From Pelosinus fermentans DSM 17108 (GTDB lineage: Bacteria; Bacillota; Negativicutes; DSM-13327), in NCBI RefSeq assembly GCF_000271485.2, contig NZ_AKVN02000001.1, positions 3,745,501-3,809,500 of the forward strand: DNA of 64,000 nt, read 5' to 3'. The position numbers and the translations under genes were made by a program. Each line of letters starts with the position of its first letter. The stretch's first letter is position 1. Below the pieces are notes generated by a model that was not told the DNA's origin, searched no databases, and saw nothing but the letters and a program-made list of their open reading frames with translations. Below, piece by piece: positions 24,458 through 33,746 of this stretch.

Positions 24458-25756
24458 CTAATGGCTAAAAAAGCCCAACTGTATAAAGAACAATATGGCG
24501 AATATATATAAGATCGGGTGAACGGTTCTGCCTTTACCTCTTAGCACTTTTAAAATAGGATATACAATAAAGCCAACACCAATCCCTGTAGCAATACTAT
24601 ATGTCAAAGGCATAGCAATTACAATTAAAAATGCGGGAAAAGCTTCCTCCAGATCGTTCCAATCAATACTGCGCAAACCGCTCATCATAAAGAAACCGAC
24701 AATAATCAAAGCGGGTGCCGTAACTGCAGGAATGCTAGCCAGCATTTTGGCAATAGGAGCAAAAAACAAAGTAATTAATAACAGTATGGCAGTGACTACA
24801 GCCGTCAGACCGGTTCGTCCGCCCACAGCAACTCCTGAACTTGACTCAACATATGCGGAAGTAGGACTCGTACCAAGAGCAGCACCAACGGTAGTACCAA
24901 CAGCATCTGCCAGCAGTGCTCCCCGCACGCGAGGAAACTTGCCATCCTTTAACAATCCTGCTTGCTCTGCCACACCAAGCATCGTTCCTGTAGTATCAAA
25001 CAAAGTAATTAGTAAAAAGGTAAATACGACTGCATAGAGTCCTTGTTCAAAAACTCCAGATACATTCATTTGCCAGGCAGTTTTCTCTAAGCCATGGGGC
25101 AGCATAAATAAACTTTCTGGCAATACCAACATTCCTTTATAATAAGCAATAACAGAAGTAATCAGCATACCGGCAAATAAGGCCCCCTGCACACGATAGA
25201 CCATTAATACCAAAGAGATCACAAGACCGATAATTGTCATTAAGGTAATCGGTTCTGCCAAATTTCCCAGAGTAACTAGTGTCGCGGGCGATGCAATAAC
25301 GATCTTTGCATTTTGTAATCCAATGAAAGATATAAATAAGCCAATACCTGCGGTAATCGCATGTTTTAAACTTGTCGGAATCGAATCAATCAAAATATAA
25401 CGAAATTTGGTTAAGGAAAGAAGCAAAAAAATACTTCCGGTTAGAAATACTGCTCCTAATGCGACCTGCCATGAATGTCCCCCTGCTAATACAACACTAT
25501 AAGAAAAATATGCATTCATTCCCATTCCTGGTGCTATAGCAATCGGATAGTTGGCGAATACTCCCATAATCAGAGTAGCCAATGCACTTGCTAAGATGGT
25601 AGCCATAAAAACACCATCAAAATCCATACCAGCAATATGTAAAACTGCAGGATTGACAATAACGATATATACCATTGTCAAAAAAGTCGTAATACCTGCC
25701 ATTATCTCTGTAGATACCTTTGTCCCTCGCTCTTCTAATTTAAACCATGAATCCAC
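24458..25756 (-). CDS. NCS2-family purine permease (AzgA/PbuG type), copy 1
   Basis: A 432-residue, roughly 12-helix permease starting at GTG (GAGGTG eight bases upstream). It opens with [27 protein letters not shown] (shown only in part as motif) and has the family blocks [44 protein letters not shown] and [22 protein letters not shown]. AzgA-type members take up hypoxanthine, guanine or adenine. No purine riboswitch is visible in the 306-bp upstream gap, which holds a repeat copy at 25893. A close paralogue lies at 28048. Confidence 0.88.
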   Translation of the reverse strand: MDSWFKLEERGTKVSTEIMAGITTFLTMVYIVIVNPAVLHIAGMDFDGVFMATILASALATLIMGVFANYPIAIAPGMGMNAYFSYSVVLAGGHSWQVALGAVFLTGSIFLLLSLTKFRYILIDSIPTSLKHAITAGIGLFISFIGLQNAKIVIASPATLVTLGNLAEPITLMTIIGLVISLVLMVYRVQGALFAGMLITSVIAYYKGMLVLPESLFMLPHGLEKTAWQMNVSGVFEQGLYAVVFTFLLITLFDTTGTMLGVAEQAGLLKDGKFPRVRGALLADAVGTTVGAALGTSPTSAYVESSSGVAVGGRTGLTAVVTAILLLITLFFAPIAKMLASIPAVTAPALIIVGFFMMSGLRSIDWNDLEEAFPAFLIVIAMPLTYSIATGIGVGFIVYPILKVLRGKGRTVHPILYIFAILFFIQLGFFSH

Positions 25757-25892
25757 GTATGAAACACCTCTATTCTATCTTCTTGCTTTCATTATCTTCT
25801 CCAAAAGACCAAAATTTATTTTATCACATTGACGTACCCTTGTATACAAAGAATTTTTGTGAAAGCCAGAAAAACGTTACGCATCCTAAAAA

Positions 25893-25942
25893 AATAAGAC
25901 CTTTTGAACCGCGAAGACACGAAGAATAGGAAGAACACGAAG
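25893..25942 (+). repeat. Intergenic repeat, GCGAAG dialect, single arm
   Basis: Almost identical to 8055-8105 (one difference in about 50 bp, CGCGAAG to CACGAAG), also lacking the second arm. It lies in the 306-bp gap between the SDR and NCS2 genes, where nothing else was recognised apart from a possible leader of the permease. Confidence 0.75.
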
Positions 25943-26062
25943 AAAACATACTTTCTCCACTATTTACCACTATTTAAAAAAGGTAACCATTTAGATAATT
26001 GTATCTAAGTGATTACCTTACAAACAAACGGATCTGATAGCGATAGACAAGATATCTAATTT

Positions 26063-26842
26063 TTATTTTTTCTCTTTATGTACAATACCGCCTGTTGCCT
26101 GATGGGTAGGAGTGACGGTTACTTCGCATATTTGAACATGAGCTGGCGCGCTGGCTGCATAAACAACAATATCAGCAATATCTTCTGCTACTAGTGGCTC
26201 AATACCATCATATACATTATCTGCCTGCTGCTGGTTGCCATGGAAGCGAATTACACTAAAATTAGTTTCTACCATACCTGGCTGAATATTAGTTACTCGT
26301 ATTGGAGTATCTACGACATCCATTCTAAGTCCATCGCTAATGAACTTAACGGCTGCTTTCGTAGCACAATATACCGTTCCCCCAGGATAAGCCATAATCC
26401 CTGCAGTAGAACCAATATTAATAACATGACCATTTAAATTGTGTTCTAACATCTGAGGAACAATTTTTCTGGTAAGATACAATAATCCTTTTACATTTGT
26501 ATCAATCATAGCTTCCCAATCTTCTGGATCTCCTTCGTGAAGTTTGTCCAATCCTCGGGCTAAGCCGGCATTATTGACGAGTATATCAATTTTTTGCCAA
26601 TCCAAAGGCAATGTATCGATGAGTTCATTGACAGCCTTCTTATCTTGCACATCCAATTGCAGCGCCAATACTTCTGTTTGATATTTCTCTTTTATTTCAT
26701 TAGCTACTTCTTGGACCTTTTCCACAGTTCTTGCAGATATAATTAGTTTTGCCCCTGCTTTTGCAAACAACTCAGCGCAAGCTTTGCCGATACCACCGCT
26801 GGCACCACTAATAAAGACAATTTTATTTTTCAATGTTTTCAT
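26063..26842 (-). CDS. Short-chain dehydrogenase/reductase, YdfG-like
   Basis: A 259-residue classical SDR. It has the nucleotide-binding loop SGASGGIGKACAELF, the NNAGLARG motif, the catalytic Ser in INIGSTAGIMAYPGG and the YCATK active-site Tyr-Lys. The sequence resembles the YdfG group of NADP-dependent 3-hydroxy acid (serine, 3-hydroxypropionate) dehydrogenases, including the NAGLA and QPGMVET blocks. The Arg at ISARTVEK suits NADP(H). AAGGAG lies eight bases before the ATG. It is a single gene; the physiological substrate is not clear. Confidence 0.85.
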   Translation of the reverse strand: MKTLKNKIVFISGASGGIGKACAELFAKAGAKLIISARTVEKVQEVANEIKEKYQTEVLALQLDVQDKKAVNELIDTLPLDWQKIDILVNNAGLARGLDKLHEGDPEDWEAMIDTNVKGLLYLTRKIVPQMLEHNLNGHVINIGSTAGIMAYPGGTVYCATKAAVKFISDGLRMDVVDTPIRVTNIQPGMVETNFSVIRFHGNQQQADNVYDGIEPLVAEDIADIVVYAASAPAHVQICEVTVTPTHQATGGIVHKEKK

Positions 26843-27043
26843 TCGACAAATCTCCTTCTACTTATATATCATTACATCTATCTTGTTGGTTATCTTTCTA
26901 CATAATTGCATAATTTCCTGCTATACCCAGAAAGTGAAATAAAGATCAAACGCGATACAAATCGATTTTTAAAAATAAACTTTTTACTATGAATCATTCA
27001 CGCTATAATATAAGTAAAAAGATTAAATAATTGAGGTATGACT

Positions 27044-27751
27044 ATGGATACATGCACAACTTCTCAAGAACATATCTGCGCGAGTATTGTTCCTATCTTC
27101 AAGATGCTGCATCTTACGGAGTTACAAAAAATTAATACCTTGATCAAAAAGAAAAGCTATGAAAAGGGCAAAATTCTTTTTACAAAGGGAGATCTAGCTA
27201 AGCATCTTTATATTGTGCGCTTTGGTCGGGTAAAAGTCTATGAAATGTCAGAGGATGGGCGACAGCAAATCGTGCGTCTACTAGAACCTGGAGATTTTTT
27301 TGGTGAACTCGCTTTATTTATGGATGAACAACACTATTTTTTAAATGCAGAAACATTAGATGAGGCTGGAATTTGTCTTCTGTCTCGCGATGATTTGAAA
27401 ATGCTTATGCACCAAAATCCAGAGATTTCAACCCGTATTATGCAGGCCTTGACCGAAAGACTCGCTTATGCAGAGAAATTCATCAGCAATCTTACCTTAC
27501 AAACTATCGAGCAGCGCCTGATTACCTGGCTGCTCATGATGGGAGAAAAAGAAGGAGTTGTCACGCCTCAAGGTATCCGACTCACCATTAACTTGCCAAG
27601 ACATGAACTGGCTAACTTATTTGGTACTACAAGAGAAACATTAAGCCGTAAGTTTTCCAAACTACAAACAGAAGGTTTCATAACAATTACCAGCCCCAAA
27701 CAACTGCTAATTCTCGATAAACTAAAGCATCATTCTACACTAGGTAATTAA
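27044..27751 (+). CDS. Crp/Fnr-family transcriptional regulator
   Basis: GAGG at 27033-27036 favours the ATG at 27044 over that at 27038. The 235-residue protein has a cyclic-nucleotide-binding-like beta roll (about 30-140, with GDFFGELALF) and a C-terminal winged helix (NLPRHELANLFGTTRETLSRKFSKL). Two N-terminal cysteines (about positions 4 and 12) are too few for an FNR-type 4Fe-4S cluster by themselves but could sense redox. The residues that bind cAMP in Crp (RxS) are absent. It stands alone, with an AT-rich promoter region (TATAAT-like at 27004). Its targets are unknown. Confidence 0.85.
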   Translation: MDTCTTSQEHICASIVPIFKMLHLTELQKINTLIKKKSYEKGKILFTKGDLAKHLYIVRFGRVKVYEMSEDGRQQIVRLLEPGDFFGELALFMDEQHYFLNAETLDEAGICLLSRDDLKMLMHQNPEISTRIMQALTERLAYAEKFISNLTLQTIEQRLITWLLMMGEKEGVVTPQGIRLTINLPRHELANLFGTTRETLSRKFSKLQTEGFITITSPKQLLILDKLKHHSTLGN

Positions 27752-27798
27752 TATATATTATGTGATCTTTACATTCTTTAAAACATGTAAAACAGCAA

Positions 27799-27967
27799 GA
27801 AACCACAAAGATGCAAAGAATATAGAGAAAAGATGGAAAAGAAACAATAATGCTTTCTAAAACATAGCCGTTTGAACCACAAAGACGCAAAGGACACAAA
27901 GGGGTTATTTATATTTTTTGTGTACTCCTTTGTGTGCTGCAACAGCGGCATTGTGCCTTTGTGGTTC
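27799..27967. repeat. Intergenic repeats, CAAAG dialect (one remnant, one full hairpin)
   Basis: A decayed arm (AACCACAAAGATGCAAAG) at 27799-27826 is followed by a full element at 27874-27967. The full element's arms share AACCACAAAG..GCAAAGG..CACAAAGG and its complement; arm 2 carries an extra segment of about 18 nt. The element fills the 296-bp gap after the Crp/Fnr gene. Confidence 0.82.
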
Positions 27968-28004
27968 ATAAAATCTCATCTTTCTCCTAATCTTATAAAA
28001 AAAC

Positions 28005-28042
28005 AGCCAAGCTATCAATAATGCATCAGAGATAGCTTGGCT
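28005..28042. terminator. Terminator of the second NCS2 permease
   Basis: A 12-bp perfect stem (AGCCAAGCTATC/GATAGCTTGGCT) with seven Ts on the minus side and five on the plus side. Confidence 0.88.
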
Positions 28043-28047
28043 ATTTT

Positions 28048-29346
28048 TCAATGATTTAAAAGTCCAATTTGTATAAAGAACAGTACCATGAATAAATATA
28101 AAATGGGATGAACCTCACGTCCCTTACCTCTCATTAATTTCAGCAAAGGATATACAATAAACCCGATACCAATACCGGTGGCAATACTATAGGTTAATGG
28201 CATGGATGCCACAACAAGAAAAGCTGGAAAAGCCTCTTCAATGTTTTGCCAATCGATATCACGTAAGCCATTCATCATGAAGAAACCAACAATAATAAGA
28301 GCTGGCGCCGTAACAGCTGGAACGCTCGACAACATTTTAGCAACAGGCGAGAAAAATAATGTTACTAAGAATAAACCCGCAACAACAACAGCGGTCAATC
28401 CACTGCGTCCTCCTACTGCTACACCTGCGCTCGACTCAATACAGGTAGCAGTGGGACTTGTCCCTAGCACAGCACCAGCAACTGTCCCTGCAGCATCAGC
28501 CAAAAAGGCCCCTCTCGCATTTGGAAACTTTCCATTTACAAGAAGCCCAGCTTGCTCCGCCATCCCCAGCAGCGTACCCGTTGTATCAAATAAAGTAATT
28601 AAAAAGAAGGTGAAAATTACAGAATAAAGACCAGAATCTAAGACTCCCTGTACATCCAATTTCAGTAATGTATGCTCTAGACCGCTAGGCATTACCACAA
28701 ACTGAGACGGTAAGGACATAAAGCCCATGGAATAAGCAGCCGCTGCCGTTACTAACATACCAATAAATAACGCTGCCTTTATACGATAAGTAAGTAATAC
28801 TAAAGATACAGCTAAGCCAATAATTGTCAATAAAGCAATAGGCTCAGACAAATTGCCAAGAGTGACTAACGTGGCAGGAGAATCAACAACTATTTTTGCA
28901 CTCTGCAAACCAATAAAACAGACAAAAAAACCAATACCTGCAGTAATAGCGTGCTTTAAACTTGCGGGAATGGCATCAATCAAAATGGAGCGAAATTTTG
29001 TCAGAGATACTAATAAAAACATGATTCCCGATATAAACACAGCCCCAAGTGCCACTTCCCAGGAATATCCTCCACCCTTTACTACACTAAAAGCAAAATA
29101 AGCATTCAGCCCAAGTCCAGGTCCAATCACAATCGGATAATTAGCAAATAACCCCATAATCAACGTACCAATTACACTACTTAAAATAACTGCCATAAAA
29201 ACTCCATTAAAGTCCATGCCAGTCAAACTTAAAACAGAAGGAATAACAATAACCGAATATGCTAATGTTAAAAAAGTTGTTATTCCTGCCAAAACTTCCG
29301 TGGATATGCTTGTCCCTCGTTCTCGCAGTTTAAATAATGATTCCAT
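28048..29346 (-). CDS. NCS2-family purine permease (AzgA/PbuG type), copy 2
   Basis: A 432-residue paralogue of the protein at 24458, the same length and co-linear over its whole length (for example [63 protein letters not shown]). The start ATG has GAGGTG six bases upstream, and a promoter with TATAAT about 45 bp further up. It probably carries a different purine from its neighbour, or has different affinity. Two such genes within 4 kb suggest local duplication followed by insertion of SDR, regulator and repeats. Confidence 0.88.
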   Translation of the reverse strand: MESLFKLRERGTSISTEVLAGITTFLTLAYSVIVIPSVLSLTGMDFNGVFMAVILSSVIGTLIMGLFANYPIVIGPGLGLNAYFAFSVVKGGGYSWEVALGAVFISGIMFLLVSLTKFRSILIDAIPASLKHAITAGIGFFVCFIGLQSAKIVVDSPATLVTLGNLSEPIALLTIIGLAVSLVLLTYRIKAALFIGMLVTAAAAYSMGFMSLPSQFVVMPSGLEHTLLKLDVQGVLDSGLYSVIFTFFLITLFDTTGTLLGMAEQAGLLVNGKFPNARGAFLADAAGTVAGAVLGTSPTATCIESSAGVAVGGRSGLTAVVVAGLFLVTLFFSPVAKMLSSVPAVTAPALIIVGFFMMNGLRDIDWQNIEEAFPAFLVVASMPLTYSIATGIGIGFIVYPLLKLMRGKGREVHPILYLFMVLFFIQIGLLNH

Positions 29347-29587
29347 TTACAACACCTCTAAATTATATACGTAAGGCGACATTATAACATAGATTAGCGT
29401 ATTATGTATACATCGAAATCAGCATTTTATTCTCCTCATTTTTAAGTATTCTCATGAATTCTACCAATAGCAGTCTCTTTACAAAAACAAAGACGCTATT
29501 TTATGATGATAGCCTTTATCAGCAGGACATTTATTGAAGAATAAAAAAATAACAGATTAACGTTGCTTTTATTTTTTTATAAATTCT

Positions 29588-29636
29588 ATAAAAAAAGATC
29601 TCCATTCATCTAGTTACTAGAAGAGTGGAGATCTTT
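29588..29636 (-). terminator. Terminator of the FliB-like gene
   Basis: Arms AAAGATCTCCA/TGGAGATCTTT (29594-29604 and 29626-29636) with an inner CTAG..CTAG pairing, followed on the minus strand by TTTTTTATAG. The rest of the 347-bp gap 29347-29693 holds only the permease promoter (TATAAT-like) and AT-rich sequence. Confidence 0.8.
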
Positions 29637-29693
29637 TACAATGCTATATAGAAGAATTTTTCTCTAAACTTAAGAATAACTTGTCAGCAGGTT

Positions 29694-30644
29694 TTATTCC
29701 CTTTTTAATAAAACACTGCGATTATGACTATATTGAAATTCCAGGTTCATAATCATAGCAGAAATACGTTCCATTTCTGTTGATAGAGCTGGGTCACTTG
29801 TTCTTGCGTTATTAATTTGTCTCCACATACTATCCAAAAGCTGAATCCCTGATTGTAGGCCATATAGATAAAATGGCTTTTTAAAGACAAAATTCATAAA
29901 GAAATTTTCGATTAAGATGTCAGGTGTACAATGATTGACTTCTTCCATAACATCGTCTTTTTGATCTAAAGAATCATAATTAGCATAAATAATTTTATTC
30001 AAATTCTGGCTAAAAGTATCATCTTGCGGCAAATGAATAATTTTCTCAATTGTTTCCTTTAAGAGTTGAATACGTTCATCAATTGTTATCTTTCTATACT
30101 GCAGTAAATCGATAAAGTGATGCTCCATCTCAAAATAATAGCGCAAAGGATGATAAGAAGATCGCTGCTCTGGATATACATGAACGACTTCCTGATTTGC
30201 ATGCAAAATGATGGGTTCTGTCTTAGAGCGAAGGATTTCTAAAGGTCTAACACGACTGGCTAACTTGACTACTGCAGGACAGCTAAAGCTTAAAGTCAGC
30301 TCTCTCCCGCGAGAAGTATTCATCGGATAACGGGGAAAAGTCTGGCAGACTGTATCCAAATGGCTATGCCCAGCCTCTTCTTGTAATCGGCAAAGATGAT
30401 TGTCCTCTAAAAACCAGCATCCGCCCTTGGCTTTTTTACGAATGTAAGCATATTCACCTAATTCCTGCTTCCCTGCAATCGGAATAAAAATCTTTGAAAA
30501 TTCCTCTTCCTTCCCATTTTTCAAAAATAGCTGATAATTCCGAGTATAACTTTCTTCATCCATGGTTACCTGCCAATCATTCTGACAGCATTGCCCACAC
30601 ATTTCACAAGAAAACTCATTTATAATATCCATATAGATATACAT
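29694..30644 (-). CDS. FliB-like (flagellin lysine N-methylase) Fe-S/zinc protein
   Basis: The frame is open to 30905, but the extra 87 residues are translated intergenic repeat and AT-rich leader. GGAG seven bases before the ATG at 30642-30644 marks the real start, giving 316 residues. The N-terminal third has a cysteine cluster, CEMCGQCCQNDW, then GGCWFLEDNHLCRLQ and TVCQTFPRYP, the YkgJ/FliB metal- or Fe-S-binding pattern. The remainder is helical. FliB methylates surface lysines of flagellin in other bacteria. No flagellar gene is in the window, so the target is unproved. It is a single gene with its own terminator. Confidence 0.75.
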   Translation of the reverse strand: MYIYMDIINEFSCEMCGQCCQNDWQVTMDEESYTRNYQLFLKNGKEEEFSKIFIPIAGKQELGEYAYIRKKAKGGCWFLEDNHLCRLQEEAGHSHLDTVCQTFPRYPMNTSRGRELTLSFSCPAVVKLASRVRPLEILRSKTEPIILHANQEVVHVYPEQRSSYHPLRYYFEMEHHFIDLLQYRKITIDERIQLLKETIEKIIHLPQDDTFSQNLNKIIYANYDSLDQKDDVMEEVNHCTPDILIENFFMNFVFKKPFYLYGLQSGIQLLDSMWRQINNARTSDPALSTEMERISAMIMNLEFQYSHNRSVLLKRE

Positions 30645-30784
30645 CCTGCAGCTCCATCCTACGATTATGATTATGAGTGTATTCTTCTTGATGCTCCAAT
30701 AAATTCCTGCTATGTCTGCTGAAATAAATAGTATAGTAATCATAAGAAAAATATCTCGCATTCTTTTAAAACATAAAAAAAATC

Positions 30785-30836
30785 GAACCACAAAGACGCA
30801 AAGGGCACAAAGGGGTTTATTGTGCCTTTGTGGTTC
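30785..30836. repeat. Intergenic hairpin repeat, CAAAG dialect, short form
   Basis: Arm 1 (GAACCACAAAG..GCAAAGG..CACAAAG) pairs with a shorter arm 2 (TGTGCCTTTGTGGTTC). The element lies in the 309-bp gap between satP and the FliB-like gene. Its minus-strand reading stays open, which creates a false N-terminal extension of the FliB-like protein. Confidence 0.82.
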
Positions 30837-30953
30837 ATAACATCCTATATTCTTCCACCTGCAAAACTTATAACTTCTATAGAAAAGGGCCGCCAGCTGC
30901 AGCAAGCCAAGCGCTGTAACTGATGACCCTTAGTAATAAATATATGGAATTAC

Positions 30954-31559
30954 TTATTTAAAAATCCCAAAAGGTTTACCTGTAGGTAAAAAAGCTCTGC
31001 CAAAGTGATGATTCAATACGACTGCAGCGGAACCATAGAAAGAAACCAAGGATATCGCAAGCTCCGTATAACCAGCCACAGCATGCGCCCAATGAGCAGC
31101 GCCAAAGGCATCTAATGCTAACATTGCTAATAAAACATCAATTAATACAAAGATAATAAATAGTACTTTATTGGTTTCCATAGAACCAATCGTCATAAAC
31201 AGGGAAAAAATTAAATAACCAATAAATCCAAAACCAAGCTGTCCCATATCAATGCCATTCATGAGAGCTTGTCCGAAAACGCCTAGCTTTATTAACCAGC
31301 ACGCTGCAACGGAAAACCAGAAGAAAGCATACCCAGCAAAAGCAGTTGCACCAAAAATGTTATTGTGCTTAAAATCCAGAGAAGCTGCCATTAATTGTGC
31401 AAAAGCCCCCAGAAATATAGCCCATGGAATCACAAAAGATAAACCGGTTGTAATTCCAAGTTTCTGGGTTGACGCGACAAAAGTCACCATTGCCAAACCA
31501 AATAATCCCAAACTAGACGGGTCTGCCACTACGATTTTTACATGTTGCGTGTTATTCAT
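30954..31559 (-). CDS. Acetate/succinate uptake permease (GPR1/FUN34/YaaH family)
   Basis: The ATG at 31559 follows AAGGAGG by five bases. The 201-residue protein has six predicted helices and the family opening ADPSSLGLFGLAMVTF (usually N-P-A-P-L-G-L), then DFKHNNIFGATAFAGYAFFW and KPFGIFK at the end. The family transports acetate and related small carboxylates with protons (E. coli SatP). In a fermenter it could export acids or take them up when energy is short. It is a single gene. Confidence 0.85.
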   Translation of the reverse strand: MNNTQHVKIVVADPSSLGLFGLAMVTFVASTQKLGITTGLSFVIPWAIFLGAFAQLMAASLDFKHNNIFGATAFAGYAFFWFSVAACWLIKLGVFGQALMNGIDMGQLGFGFIGYLIFSLFMTIGSMETNKVLFIIFVLIDVLLAMLALDAFGAAHWAHAVAGYTELAISLVSFYGSAAVVLNHHFGRAFLPTGKPFGIFK

Positions 31560-31687
31560 AAAAACCTCCTTCAATTCATACTATGCTAAGGTACCACATA
31601 ACCAAAATTCGTGTCAATATGCTAAATTATTACATAATTTTCAAACAATTTATAACTAGCCAGTTCTATTGCAAAAATGACAAAAAA

Positions 31688-31716
31688 AGTTAGGGAATGC
31701 GCTGCATTCCCTAACT
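31688..31716 (-). terminator. Terminator of the PPOX-like gene
   Basis: A 13-bp perfect stem (AGTTAGGGAATGC/GCATTCCCTAACT) with a 3-nt loop, followed on the minus strand by TTTTTTTG. Confidence 0.9.
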
Positions 31717-31726
31717 TCCTATTGCT

Positions 31727-32110
31727 TTATATGATTTCTTTATCTCCTACTAATTCCAGCACTTTATCAACTTTAAAATATACTAGATAATAGTCTTCTT
31801 TTGCCGCACATTCTTCATGTTTGCAATGGCTAAGAAGAGAGAAGAGTAACTCACTATTCTTTTCTTCCTTGACCCTAGTAAGATAGACTCGCTTACCTTC
31901 CAGCTTACCAGTTTCAATAAACAGGTAGCATGCACTAGGATTTACAACGATATTTTCATGTGTCTTACGTGCTTTCATAATAAATCCAAACAAATCGTTT
32001 TCTAAAGGATAAGGAGTAGCATAGATCGCAGAATTGACTACCCCTTTATCATCAGCAGTAGATAAAACTCCGCTCCCCTTTACAGATCCAAAATACTCTT
32101 TTAAAGCCAT
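31727..32110 (-). CDS. Pyridoxamine 5'-phosphate oxidase-like flavoprotein
   Basis: The ATG at 32110 lies eight bases after GGAGG. The 127-residue protein has the split-barrel FMN-binding pattern: GVLSTADDKGVVNSAIYATPYPL in two strands, FGFIMKARKTHENIVVNPSA, and a C-terminal region with Cys-rich HCKHEECAAKED. Enzymes of this family reduce or oxidise small molecules or simply bind FMN; a true PdxH has about 200 residues, so vitamin B6 synthesis is unlikely. The four-residue-spaced His/Cys cluster could bind metal. It stands alone. Confidence 0.78.
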   Translation of the reverse strand: MALKEYFGSVKGSGVLSTADDKGVVNSAIYATPYPLENDLFGFIMKARKTHENIVVNPSACYLFIETGKLEGKRVYLTRVKEEKNSELLFSLLSHCKHEECAAKEDYYLVYFKVDKVLELVGDKEII

Positions 32111-32379
32111 GATGAAACCCTCCCCCATTTATGTATTACTTTAGATTATATTCATATTCTTTCTCCCTTTCTTAAATTCCTTCTTACTTAAGAAAAGTTA
32201 TCTCTTATTTATTGATTATTTTTTGTTGTTTTTAATATATAATAAGGAAAGAAAAATCGAATTGGCAAAATAAGTACTTTATGCTACTATAAAGTATGTC
32301 CTTCTTAAAAAGTTATTTGTGTCTTTAGGAAGAATAGTATATTATATTAACAGTATTAAGTGCAGTGGGGAGGATGAAA

Positions 32380-33615
32380 ATGGCTCTAATTGTAAAAAAG
32401 TTCGGTGGAAGCTCTGTTGCTACCCCTGAAAAAATTATGGCAGTAGCCCAAAGAGTTCTACGTGAAAAAGGTTCTGAAGATAAAATGGTTGTAGTAGTGT
32501 CGGCAATGGGAGATACTACAGATAATTTAATTACCCTAGCCAATACCTTAGTTGGACAACCATATACATACGCGCGCGAGATGGATATGTTATTATCAAC
32601 TGGCGAGCAGGTAACCATTGCTTTACTGGCAATGACCTTCAATAAATTGGGACATCCAGCCATATCATTGACAGGTCCTCAAGCCGGGATTAAAACAAAT
32701 AGTGCTTATACAAAAGGTAAAATTAACAATGTCAATCCAGTAAGGGTATTAGAGCAATTAGATAAAGGGAATATTGTTGTTGTCGCCGGTTTTCAAGGAT
32801 CGAATGGCGACGGCGATATTCTGACCTTAGGACGAGGTGGCTCTGATACGTCTGCTGTTGCTTTAGCAGGAGCGCTAAAGGCTGATGTTTGTGAAATCTT
32901 CACTGATGTTGACGGTATCTATTCTGCTGATCCAAGGGTTGTACAAGATGCTCGTCGTATGAAAGAAATAACCTGTGACGAGATGCTGGAAATGGCTAGA
33001 CTAGGAGCAGGAGTCATGCAGCCCCGCTCTGTAGAAATGGGTAAACATTATAGTATCCCGATTCATGTACGCTCAACTTTCACCCAAGATTTGGGTACTT
33101 TTATCAGGGAGGTATGTACAATGGAAGAAAAAGAATTTATCATTAAAGGGGTCGCTCATGACACCAATGTAGCCAAAATTGGAATATTGGGTGTACCAAA
33201 TCGTCCTGGCATTGCTTTCAAAATCTTTTCAACCTTAGCAAAAGCGAATATTGATGTGGATATGATTGTGCAAAGTATACGTAATACGGACAAAGATATT
33301 ATCGATATGATCTTCACCATTGCACAACCTGATTTGCCACAAACAAAGAAAATAGTTGAAGAGTTAGGCAAAGAAATGCAGGTTCTTGGAATTCTCATTG
33401 ATGATAAGGTCGCCAAGGTATCAATCGTGGGCGCAGGAATGCTCGGCAGCCCCGGCATCGCTGCCAATATGTTCGGCGCTTTATCTGATGCTGAAGTAAA
33501 TATCGAGGTTATTAGCACCTCAGAAATCAGCATCTCCTGCATCATTCAAGCTGATCGCGTAAAAGAAGCCGTAAACGCAATTCATGCCCGTTTCTTTCCT
33601 AAGAATCCTGAATAA
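32380..33615 (+). CDS. lysC: Aspartate kinase
   Basis: GGGGAGG six bases before ATG 32380 defines the start. The 411-residue protein has the kinase signature VKKFGGSSVATPEKI at its start, GRGGSDTSAVALAGAL and DVDGIYSADPRVV, followed by two ACT domains (about 265-335 and 345-405; IGILGVPNRPGIAFKIFS and VSIVGAGMLGSPGIAANMF). It phosphorylates aspartate, the first step to lysine, threonine and methionine. The ACT pair implies feedback by lysine and/or threonine. No riboswitch is visible upstream. In B. subtilis the related enzyme has an internal start for a small regulatory subunit; an ATG at 33121 with GGAGG upstream (33109-33114) could serve this here. Confidence 0.92.
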   Translation: MALIVKKFGGSSVATPEKIMAVAQRVLREKGSEDKMVVVVSAMGDTTDNLITLANTLVGQPYTYAREMDMLLSTGEQVTIALLAMTFNKLGHPAISLTGPQAGIKTNSAYTKGKINNVNPVRVLEQLDKGNIVVVAGFQGSNGDGDILTLGRGGSDTSAVALAGALKADVCEIFTDVDGIYSADPRVVQDARRMKEITCDEMLEMARLGAGVMQPRSVEMGKHYSIPIHVRSTFTQDLGTFIREVCTMEEKEFIIKGVAHDTNVAKIGILGVPNRPGIAFKIFSTLAKANIDVDMIVQSIRNTDKDIIDMIFTIAQPDLPQTKKIVEELGKEMQVLGILIDDKVAKVSIVGAGMLGSPGIAANMFGALSDAEVNIEVISTSEISISCIIQADRVKEAVNAIHARFFPKNPE

Positions 33616-33648
33616 TACAAGAAAAATGCTAACGTGGTAAAATAAATT

Positions 33649-33724
33649 AACCGCAGAGGCGCAGAGAACACAGAGAAGGTAAGATTGAAAAATCCCTCTC
33701 AGTGTTCTCTGCGCCTCTGCGGTT
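33649..33724. repeat. Intergenic hairpin repeat, GCAGAG dialect
   Basis: Arms of 28 bp (33649-33676 and 33697-33724; AACCGCAGAGG..GCAGAG..CACAGAGA) with one mismatch and a 20-nt loop, between the convergent lysC and chemoreceptor genes. It occupies the place where a bidirectional terminator would be expected. Confidence 0.88.
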
Positions 33725-33746
33725 CCGTCACTCTTTTCTTTCCAAG

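Noticed and set aside
25757-26062. Purine riboswitch upstream of the NCS2 permease
   Set aside because: The conserved loop sequences of the purine aptamer are not present on the minus strand; the gap holds a repeat copy.
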